Shown in pieces: positions 10,346 to 21,088 of a DNA stretch of 64,000 bases. Numbering within the stretch: position 1 is the first letter of the stretch; every line of letters starts with the position of its first letter. This DNA comes from Malaya genurostris (taxonomy: Eukaryota > Arthropoda > Insecta > Diptera > Culicidae), in NCBI RefSeq assembly GCF_030247185.1, contig NC_080571.1:42330002-42394001 (forward strand). The letters are read 5' to 3'. The position numbers and the translations under genes are program-made. Below the pieces are notes generated by a model. That model was not told the DNA's origin. It saw only the letters and a program-made list of their open reading frames with translations, and did not search any database.

Positions 10346-11385
10346 ATAGCGTTATGGTGATTGTTTTGACATATCCCATGTATTTAGAAAAATTTTCGAC
10401 GAATTTTTCAATTTACTTGAGTTTGAAAGCATGCAGATGGCAAAACCTTACAAATATGGGTAAGAAAAACGATTATTCACGTGTTGTCATCAAACATATT
10501 ATTTCAAATTGTCCTATACTCTTGACAATCTCGGATGAAATTTGAAATTTTCAGTTCACATACAGATATGATTTAGATGATAAAACATGAGTAAATAGAC
10601 TAGTCATAAAGCTTTTGATCATAATTTATCAATTAATCTCAAAATCCAACCCAAAAAACAAAGAATATCCCAGATATGAAAACAGTGCCCAACCTCACTT
10701 CTTCGAATTATGTATTTCATGTAACGATTTCTCCATAAATATCAATCAAGCATACCACGGAAAGTTACTGAATCATTAATGATCGACTTTTTTACCAAAT
10801 TTTCACACGTTTTAGTATGTGAGTATTCGATTCATAAGAAAAAAAAATAAAAACCCGACATTTTGTTCGAATCTTCAACAAAATCTGAAAATTATCACCA
10901 TCGCTTAGTTCAAAGCTCGCCACTCGGGCAGCGCAGCGATCGCAAAAGAGTTGGTTGGATTCTTCAATAGCGTTATGGTTATTGTTTTGACATATCCCAT
11001 GCATTTAGAAAAATTGTTGACAAAGTTTTCAATTTACTTGAGTTTGAAAGAATGCAGATGACAAAACCTTACAAATATGGGTAAGAAAAACGATTATTCA
11101 CGTGTTGTCATCAAACATATGATTTCAAATTGTCCTATACTCTTGACAATCTCGGATGAAATTTGAAATTTTCAGTTCACATACAGATTTGATTTAGATG
11201 ATAAAACATGAGTAAATAGACTAGTCATAAAACTTTTGATCATAATTTATCAATTAAACTCAAAATCCAACCCAAAAAACAAAGAATATCCCAGATATGA
11301 AAACAGTACCCAACCTCACTTCTTTGTTCAAAGCTCGCCACTCGGGCAGCGCAGCGATCGCAAAAGAGTTGGTTGGATTCTTCAA
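10346..11385 (+). repeat. Degenerate tandem duplication, units of 621 and about 419 bp
   Basis: Unit A (10346-10966) and unit B (10967-11385) both begin 'atagcgttatggt' and both end with 'cactcgggcagcgcagcgat' followed by 'ttggttggattcttcaat'. Unit B lacks about 200 bp matching roughly 10720-10905 of unit A and has scattered point changes. There is no coding content. It lies just 3' of IleRS, so it is downstream of that gene. Confidence 0.85.
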
Positions 11386-11606
11386 TAGCATCGGGAGTGT
11401 ACTAAACTGATGAAAGTCTCTTGAAATCAGTAGGTAAAAGTAAAAAGTTTATTAGCATATTTAAAAAAAAAGTTCAAACATTACTTATTACATTTCAACT
11501 TATTGATCAACAAATCTTGCTTTTGTAATTTCATCTTATTTCAAAGCAAGAATTTCATCTTATTTCAAAGCAGCGGCATTCAGGAAAGTTTCTTTCACAT
11601 AACAAA
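11386..11606. other. 3' flank and probable 3' UTR of IleRS
   Basis: Read on the minus strand this follows the IleRS stop codon. It is AT-rich; no canonical AATAAA close to the stop was identified with confidence. Confidence 0.4.
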
Positions 11607-14600
11607 TTATTGGCAGAGTTTCACTCCGGCAGGATTTTCTTCGAGCACCGTTGTTTGCTTGCCGTTGATTTCCATATTGCGAAAAGCACAGCATGGCACA
11701 TCCGACGGTGTCCACTGGGCGGGAACCACGGTTCCGCGAGTAATGTACAACGATTTCCGATTCAACGTTAGATCCACAGAGGCTAGCGGACGACCATCCG
11801 GTGTTAGAATGTTGTACCTTTGGTCGTTCAATCCGAACAAACAATGAATCTCGGCGTTCAGTTGATCGAGTGTTAGAATTTCGTCTTTGCTGTTCCTGAG
11901 CATAACCGTTGCCGACCGTGATAGGGTCTGTTGATAGCGAGGTGTGATTTCGTCGTCGAGAATTAAATTAATCCACGGACTTGCGGGAACCGGACGTTCC
12001 TTCGGTGAACAAATAACGATGTTCAGTTGAACTCCTTTGAGCTCCTGCGATTCTTCGATTAGCACTTCTTTCGAAATGGCTTCCGGTCCGTACGGCACAA
12101 ACGGTGACTTGACCGTGCTGACGATGAACTCCTGGTGACTTTCGGCGACACTTTTGATTTCGCCTTCCTGGCTGACGGTATAGTAAATCAACACCGGATC
12201 GGTCGGGATAAGTTTGGCCTTCTTTTTGAGCTTCTGAATGCGATTGATTATTTCCCGGGCGACTCCTTCCTTCACCAGTTCCTCGTTGGGGGTCATATCG
12301 AGCAGAACCAGCACGTCGCTGTCACTGTGTGCTTCGTAGTTATGACCCTTGGCTAACGAATCGTCAAATTGATACATCAACCGAAGTTCTTCCAGTTCGA
12401 TGCGGTGGCCCAGCACGGTAAAGTGTCCCGCTTTCTGCTGGGCTGAGATCTCCTCGTCCGTTAGAGCTTTGACTGCCAGAATGACCTGTTTGAAGTCATT
12501 CTTCAATCGTACTCCCAATACTTTATGGTCCGGTTCGGCTCTTAGTTTTACGCCGTACTTTTGTTTGTCAGAACTGAAGGTGATTTTGCGTACGTTCAAC
12601 TCATCAGTGATGAAATTTTCCAGTGATTTGATATCGTCGAAATATTCCTGGCTCTGGTGAATGACGATGACTTCCGGCAGCGGGTACTTGATTGGGACGG
12701 TTCTTCTGTCACGCATAACCCGACCCAACTCGACGACGGCTTGCATCCGAGATACTGCCCGTTCGATCGGCAGATTGATGTGCCTATTGTTCGAAGTCGG
12801 CATCATCTGAAAGTGTACACTGCCCTCGATCGGTTCCCGGTTCAGGAGCCGCAACCGTTGGAACATAAACTCCGTTAAGTACGGTGTGAAGGGAGCCATC
12901 ATTTTCACCATGGCAAACAAAACATCGTAAAGTGTGTCCAGTGCGTGGTAGCAATCCTGAACACCGAACTCCCCCTTGATACGTTTCCGGTTCATCCGCA
13001 CGTACCAGTTGGTCAGTTGATCGATAAACTTGGTTAACCGGGGAACGACCGTGTACAGATGGTAAGCTTTCATTTCTTTGGTGAAAAATTCCAACAGGGA
13101 CTCCTTGAATGAGACAATCCACACGTCCATGACATTGGCGGAACGGTTCTCGACGTGGCGGACCGCATCGTAGCGGTAGACTATTTTGTCTTCCTTCTCG
13201 AATCTGTCAATGTTCTGCAGTAGAAACCGGAACGCATTGTACCACGGCAAGAACACATCTTTGATGATGTCTTTGACGCCTTCCTCTTTGAATCTGGAAA
13301 CGATTTGAAAAGGAAAGTTTTAACACAACAAAAAAAAACGGTTAATTCCTCATGGAAAAATTACCTTAGATTTTCCGCTCGCACCACCGGAGAATTGATG
13401 AGATACAGCCGGAGAGCATCCGCCCCGTACTTGTTCACCACCACCATCGGATCCGGATAATTCTTCTTCCGTTTGCTCATCTTCTGGCCGTCGGCGGCCA
13501 GCACCAGCCCCGTACAGTTCAGATTTTTAAACGGGGGCTTATTAAACAAAGCCGTCGAAATGACCAGCAACGTGTAGAACCAACCGCGCGTTTGATCGAT
13601 TCCTTCGGCAATGAAATCAGCGGGAAAACTGTTGTTCAGAAAGTCGGCAGCATTCTCAAACGGGTAATGATTCTGGGCGAACGGCATCGCACCGGATTCG
13701 AACCAACAGTCAAACACTTCCGATACCCGCCGGAGCGGAGGATTTCCCGGTACGGCCGATGGAATTTCAATGTGATCAATGCTGTCCCGATGCAAATCAT
13801 CCACCCGAACTCCGGAATACTTCTCCAATTCTTCGATGCTTCCGATGCATACAATTTCCTGCTTATCGGGTGAAATCCACAACGGAATCGGTGTGCCCCA
13901 GTACCGATTGCGACTGATGGCCCAGTCACGAGCCTCGCGGAGCCAATTTCCAAAGCGTTTCTCCTTCACATACTCCGGAACCCAGTAGGTTTGCGAGCTA
14001 CAGTTGATCAAATGTTTATTCATTTGTTCCACCCGAACGAACCAAGACGGAACGGCTTTGTAGATCAACGGTGTATCCGACCGCCAGCAGAACGGATAGT
14101 TGTGCTTAGTTTGGGTGGCCAGAACCAGGCGACCCTTCTCCTTCAAGTATCGGATAATATTTTTGTCTGCATCCTTCACATACTGCCCTTCGAAATCGGA
14201 AACCGGTTGAACGAATTTGCCGCTCGCATCCACCGGGCAAATGATTTCCTGATCCCGATTGACGATGCCATTCGCCAGCGCAACACGGTAATCGTCCTCG
14301 CCAAAGTACGGTGCTTGATGAACCACTCCCGTACCGGAATCTTCCGTTACGTAGCCATCCAGCACCACACGAAATGCCACGGTTTCGTACTTTCGAAAAT
14401 AATCAAACAACGGTTCATATTTTAAACCGGCCAGTGCACTGCCAGGAAACCGATCAAGCACCTGGTAGTTTTCCGGATTTTTGAACAGTGACTCCAAACG
14501 ACACTCCATCAGAATGTAAATCTTTCCAGTCTTGAGCTCTTTCACCTTGGCGTAAATCAATTCCGGATTCACACAGCAAGATAAGTTGGAAGGCAACGTC

Positions 14601-15423
14601 CACGGTGTGGTAGTCCAAGCAACAAGGGCAGCCTGAAAATAAACACACACACAGTTAATATTTGTACTGAAATCAACGAAACAGACAAAACTTACATCAT
14701 CCTTGTCCCCTAGAATCGGAAACGAAATAAACACGGCCGGATCCGTTACCTCCTTGTAGTTCTGACCGGACTCAAAGTTCGACAGTGGTGTTGTGCAAGC
14801 CGTCGAATACGGCATTACCTTCACCCCCTGGTAGACCAATCCCTTCACGAACAGTTGTTTGAACACCCACCAGATGGATTCCATGTACCACGGATAGAGC
14901 GTTTTGTAGTCATTCTTGAAATCTATCCAGCGGCCCAGCCGACCGACGATTTCTTCCCACTCCTTCGCGTATCGCATGACAATCTTGCGGCACTCGTTAT
15001 TGTACGCCTTGATACCCATCTTAGCGACATCATCCGGGCCGCGGATGCCGAGCGTCTTATCGATTTCGTACTCCACCGGCAGGCCGTGACAATCCCACCC
15101 GAAGCGTCGTTCCACGTGGTAACCCTGCTGGTGGGCATACCGGGTAACGATATCCTTCACCGTACCTGCCAGAATGTGACCGTAGTGGGGCAATCCGGTA
15201 GCGAACGGTGGTCCATCGTAGAAAGTGTATCTGAAAACCAACCAATGTATTACAAAACAGAAAGTTTTCGAATGAAGACCAACCTTGGTTTTCCCTTGGA
15301 CTGCTTCAGACACGTCTCGAACACCTTTTCGTCCTTCCAGTATTGCAGCACTTTTTCCTCCTCGGCCGGGAAATTTATCGTCTCCGGCAGCCGGTGCAAA
15401 TCTTTCGCTGTTACGTTATTCAT
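11607..15423 (-). CDS. IleRS: Isoleucine--tRNA ligase, cytoplasmic (four coding exons)
   Basis: Join 15423-15284, 15230-14696, 14632-13365 and 13293-11607 on the minus strand. The sum is 3630 nt, 1209 residues plus stop, close to the animal cytoplasmic enzyme (about 1260 in human). Junctions are GT-AG: donors gttggt, gtaagt and gtaatt; acceptors ttttcag, ttttcag and ttccag. The enzyme charges tRNA-Ile with isoleucine in the cytosol. Class I signatures are HYGH at residues 62-65 (in TGLPHYGHIL) and KMSKR at 609-613. The blocks between them fit the CP1 editing insertion (WTTTPWTLPSNL, GTGVVHQAPYFGEDDY) and the catalytic core (WFESGAMPFAQ). The C-terminal anticodon-binding and extension domains follow. 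The start is the ATG at 15423 giving MNNVTAKDLHRLPETINFP, which matches the normal N-terminus of this family. Introns are 53, 63 and 71 nt; the middle one is in frame without a stop. Confidence 0.96.
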
Positions 15424-15699
15424 CTCGAGCAGAATGATTCAATATTTCCAAAAAAAATAATTCGCTTCTTGTCACTTGAAGCGTTGTTCTAACGACTAAT
15501 TGTAACTATTTTTCACGAATATTCAATATTTAAATGAACACTTTTACGTGTGATAAATTTCAGCACCACATTTCGTCATCAATTTCAAGCAGTGACATGA
15601 CCGCATGCATGCGGCAGCCACAGACACAGAAGGAGAAGACAGAAAGCGTGGCGAACAGGGTTGCTAGAAAAGCGATTCTTACACGAGTTGGTAGTTTCA
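15424..15699. other. 5' flank of IleRS
   Basis: Must contain the 5' UTR and promoter of IleRS on the minus strand. No TATA-like element stands out at a convincing distance, as is common for housekeeping genes. A foldback element begins within about 280 bp of the start codon. Confidence 0.4.
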
Positions 15700-17035
<1,336 letters not shown>

Positions 17036-17048
17036 TTTAACTTGATTA

Positions 17049-17533
17049 AGTATGATTCAGACGGTCCGTCACAGCAGATCCTGTCAGCTTGAAGCGAAAT
17101 CAATATTCAGTTCAGTAACGCCATCACACGGCATCACATTCAATATGTCAATTGTATGGGTGCGCAGTGCTGCTATTTTGGCGCGCACGAATTTCACATA
17201 TCTCTCCTCTACTTTTATGTACGAGATTCGATGCGGACTCGCCTAAGGGCGCCATGCTCGCAAAAAAGGATGTTGGCAATAATTTGTGTTCGGGAAATGT
17301 GAGTGCTGGATATCTTGTAAATATAATGTCTGTGGTCACAGTCAATCTTCGTCACCGCCAACGTAAAATTAGTTGCATGCATTCTTATGTAGACATTCAC
17401 ACATAATGTCACCGTCACGGAACGTCTTGACGAACAGAACATGTGAACGTTCCGGAAGTATTGAACTCATTTTGACGGAAGCTGACGTTCCTGTGACGGG
17501 GATGGAAGGAGACCGACCGTCTGAATCGTACAT
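17049..17533. mobile_element. MITE with terminal inverted repeats, about 485 bp
   Basis: The left end 'tatgattcagacggtc' is inverted at the right end as 'gaccgtctgaatcgtac'. Further matching inverted words are 'gtcacag' and 'ctgtgac' just inside. Flanking 'ta' at each side suits a TA target duplication (Tc1/mariner-type MITE, inference). No protein is encoded. Confidence 0.65.
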
Positions 17534-17588
17534 AAGAATGCATATTGCTGTGAAAGTTAGTTGAATTCACGCGTTTTTGTGATAACTG

Positions 17589-17722
17589 CCAATAGCGACC
17601 CTTACACGATCATTAAAGGTGTCATTATCAAAAAGAAATGTCATTTCAATTGAACGTTTTGGAATGTCATTACCTTAGCAATCATTCAAAATGACAATAA
17701 TATTTCTCGTGTAAGGGCCCCC
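17589..17722. mobile_element. Short MITE, 'cttacacga' ends, copy 1
   Basis: Ends 'cccttacacgatcatt' and, inverted, 'tctcgtgtaaggg'. It shares ends and internal words such as 'gatcattaaa' and 'gtgtcatta' with copy 2 at 18388-18545. Non-coding, about 130 bp. Confidence 0.75.
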
Positions 17723-17739
17723 GTAAAAAAAACCATTGA

Positions 17740-18378
17740 TTTTACAGCATAAACAATTGAATTTCAATTAGATATATGGGTTACAATACATTTTATTGTA
17801 TCTAGACAAGATATTTTTTTCGTTTCCAACGATTCAATATATTGTTTCTACGAGTCACAATTATATTTATTGTACACGTGGTTTTTTAAACAATATGCAA
17901 ACTGTACATTGGATCGTTTTCCATGAAAACATGTATGAGAAAGTATTATGATTTGAATTGTTACGATACTTAACAACCTATACATTGTATTGTAAAAATC
18001 ATGTTCACAATTCTCGGGTAATTTTTCAAAAGGGCGTATTAGCAAGTGACAGTTTCTCTTTAATCACTCTCTCTTTCGATTATTGTAATGTGATTAAAAA
18101 GATTTTCTTTGATATCACTATTCTGTTTGAAAGTCGAAAGTTTCGGGTATCATTTCATGGAAAGAGTTGAGTGATAAATGTGGAAACCGCTTGGTAATTA
18201 ATAGAAGAGAATGTAAACAAAGAGAAACTGTCACTTGCTTATACGCCCTTTTGAAAAATTAACCGAGAATTAATTGAATAGTGTATAACAATACATTAAA
18301 ATATTTTTCAATGGTCAAAGCAAAATTGTAGCAGGTTTTGTAACAGCCAATCGTATTGTATTTCTACAATATTTTTTA
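17740..18378. mobile_element. Foldback element lying between the two MITE copies
   Basis: An inverted pair is read from 17985-18060 ('taatttttcaaaagggcgta', 'gcaagtgacagtttctcttt') against 18200-18280 on the other strand. The outer parts both carry 'acaatacattttattgta'-like words. The exact ends are unclear; no coding frame. Confidence 0.65.
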
Positions 18379-18387
18379 TTCGGGCCG

Positions 18388-18545
18388 CTAATAGCGGACC
18401 TTACACGATCATTAAAAGTGTCATTACTAAAAAATAATATCATTTTAATAAACGACGAATGACGAGTTTGCTGTGTTAATTTGAAATATCATTACTTAGT
18501 CATCATTAAAGATGACAAAAATAATTCTCGTGTAAGGACCGCTAA
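18388..18545. mobile_element. Short MITE, 'cttacacga' ends, copy 2
   Basis: Begins 'gcggaccttacacgatcatt' and ends 'ctcgtgtaaggaccgc', a clean terminal inverted repeat. It is flanked by 'taata' on both sides, a likely target duplication. Confidence 0.8.
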
Positions 18546-18984
18546 TAAGCCACATCTCAACATTTACGATAGGGGTTTTTTTCGATAGATCTGGCCACCC
18601 TGTTGGAAAATTCTTTAAATTTCCTATCATACACCACTTGCGGCATCTTGCGGTGACTAGCAATATTCTACACCGGTATCGATTTCAGGGTTGCCGGAAT
18701 TGTTTTAACTACTAACGAAAACTGCAGAAACAGAAAAATATTGACATCGTACTGCAAAACTAATTATTTCACGCGTTTTTTTTTACCACTTGCGAAAGAA
18801 ATTGCAGGCGAGCTATGAAAAATAAAGTATTAAATTCAACACCAGACGAGAGAGAAAACTTTTCTCTGCTGTTTACTATTGTGACTTACTCTTAGTGAGT
18901 GCCGAGTCATTCGAAATTACTCTTCAAAGAGAATGTTAATGGATGGCTTATTGGCATATTGTCGCAAACCTGAAATGTAGAGGC
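18546..18984. other. Intergenic DNA, no gene seen
   Basis: AT-rich, no recognised feature or meaningful frame. Confidence 0.4.
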
Positions 18985-19640
18985 GCTGCTTGTTTAGAGA
19001 TGATACTTTCATCAAGAGCTGTCAAATCGGTAGCAAAATTTCTAATTACTCCCCCTTTTCAACCATTTCCTATGAAAACGGGCAAACGGGATTGAAAAAT
19101 CATAGTAGAAGTTGAAGAAAAAGTTTTTACTCTGAGGTGGTAATGTTGATCTTAGTTCATTGTGCGAAAGCTACCGGTTATTCAGAATGGAGCATTAAAC
19201 TTGGTTTGATACAATTTTTCAAATGCCTGGAAATAACAAATAAAGTATCTAAATTAAATAGTACTCGATCGCTATACATTCTAGTACTCGAAAAACCAAC
19301 ATTACACTGGTTTCTGTTTAAAAAAATGTTGATCCGAAAAAACCGAACCTCACCCAACTTCACACATTTCTAAAGATTTTCCATGTTTAATCGTAGTTTA
19401 CACTAAAAAAAAGTAGAAGTAATCACTTTGAAATCAATTTTCTTCTACTCCGAGTGTACTTTTATTGCTGATATCTATTTGTACTATTGAATAAACGATA
19501 TAAATGTTGCAAATCACTACTGCCGATATGAAAATTTCCGAAAGAATCTTCCTTTTCTTGGTTTCATTTTTCATTGGCAGGTGTCGCTACCGGTAAATCA
19601 GCTTTGCGACAATGTGCCAATTGGCCGTTATAAAAATAAA
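18985..19640 (+). repeat. Dispersed repeat D, copy 1
   Basis: Matches 34180-34780 in inverted orientation over about 600 bp. Shared words are 'gtgtcgctaccggtaa' (inverted), 'attgctgatatctatttgta' and 'tctgaggtggtaatgttgat'. Non-coding. Not a known family to me. Confidence 0.75.
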
Positions 19641-20334
19641 ACGAGTGATTTGAACCGATAGAATTTTACACGGATCACAGATAACAGATATATAGGCTTA
19701 CATATGAACTGTGTGTAAAATTTGCTCAATCAGCGTGGCGAACACTTGCAGATGTCACAACGATCGACCCAAGGTACCACCATGATTTGGGTGCCGCTCA
19801 CATGAGCCACATTTTTTGGTGCAACGTTCGCTTCACGCTAGATTTTTGTTTTGCTGTTGGTCATTGACAAGTTGTTTTATTCCGATCGAATTTTCGTGTG
19901 ATTCATGCGACATGAAAATAAAGTTGTCTTTATCACCACAGATAACAGATCCTGTAGAACTGTTATGTGTGGGCATAATTTCCTTTTTCGTTGTTTTTGT
20001 GTTGTTGTCAAACAAACAAAACATTAGTTGTTCAAACTGCAATGTGGTGTTTCGTAGATTCAAACAAGAACAAGAGCTTGGTTGTTTCAAGCAAATGATA
20101 ATTGCTAAAAAAAGAACCTTTTTTGTATCACACCAAAATTAGAGTCATTCATAAGAATTGCCCAGATTTTATTTATTTTGAAATATTTTTCGGTGGTTAT
20201 AAGTTTAAAGGAAAATTGTCTTGATTCAATGGAACTTAAAAAAAACTCAACCTCAGCTACAATTTCAACTGGATCCCCCAGAGTTTCAGTGATCAGCACA
20301 GGCCAACGTGAACCAAATGTAAAATTTTTATAAT
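19641..20334. repeat. Intergenic DNA with a second dispersed repeat (about 19735-19940)
   Basis: The part 19735-19940 resembles 30825-30990 in inverted orientation: 'cacttgcagatgtc' at one end and 'gattcatgcgacatgaaaat' against 'gattcaaacgacatggg' at the other. The rest has no recognised feature. Confidence 0.5.
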
Positions 20335-20600
20335 TCAAGAAATCTGTATAAAATGTTCAAAAAGACGTATGTTACAATGGGAGAATCTCTTTGCTTACTT
20401 TCTCTTTCGATTATTGCGAAATATTCCTGCATTTTCCGGTCATTTCTTCAGTGCAGATTGAAAGATGATAGCTTTAGTTGTTATTATCGATAGATCATTG
20501 GAGTGAAGGGTTGCTAAGAGTACCGTAATAATTGAAAGAGAAAGTCTCTTATTGTAACATACGTCGTTTTGAACATTTAATACAGAAATTATTCTAGTCT
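20335..20600. mobile_element. MITE with inverted arms of about 80 bp
   Basis: The left arm 'aatgttcaaaaagacgtatg' and 'ttacaatgggagaatctctt' is inverted at 20530-20600 (gtaacatacgtcgttttgaa). About 265 bp, non-coding. Confidence 0.75.
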
Positions 20601-20763
20601 TATCAGGAATCAGAACAAATTGGCTCAAATGGCACGTTCCCCTTGATATTTGGAGATTTGTTTTTAGCATCATTTTCCCGATATATAAGAGGGAAGGATT
20701 GAAAGGAAATGGTAAGGGTTGGACTAGGAGGATGGGAAAAAATGACGACACAAAAACACATAA

Positions 20764-21010
20764 AAGCAGAAGTAAATTCTGCACCCCTAAGGGATGCCGA
20801 ACAATCTGCTGGGGATCACATCTGGTGGAAGCAGAAGTAAATTCTGAACCTCTAAGAGGTCCCGAACAGTCTGCTATTAATAAAACCTCCAACCCCCGAG
20901 AGGATTTAGAGATCTTACAAAAACGACACCATTCTGCACTCCCGGAAGAATGCAGAACGATTCGCAGTATGTACGAGCAGAAGTAAATTCGGTACCCCCT
21001 AAAGAATGCC
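20764..21010 (-). repeat. Three imperfect repeats in the 3' UTR of the non-LTR element
   Basis: 'gcagaagtaaattc' recurs at about 20764, 20831 and 20970, followed in the first and third by 'ccctaa' and 'atgcc(g/a)aacaatctgct'. A possible binding or template-recognition region for the element's own reverse transcriptase (inference). Confidence 0.7.
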
Positions 21011-21088
21011 AAACAATCTGCTAAACCCTATTTAAGGTGAATACAGAACGGATTCATTCACTCCATGAAGAACGATGAACCCTTCTGA

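Noticed and set aside
14855..15460. 201-codon plus-strand frame
   Set aside because: Antisense shadow across IleRS exons 1 and 2 and the intron between them.
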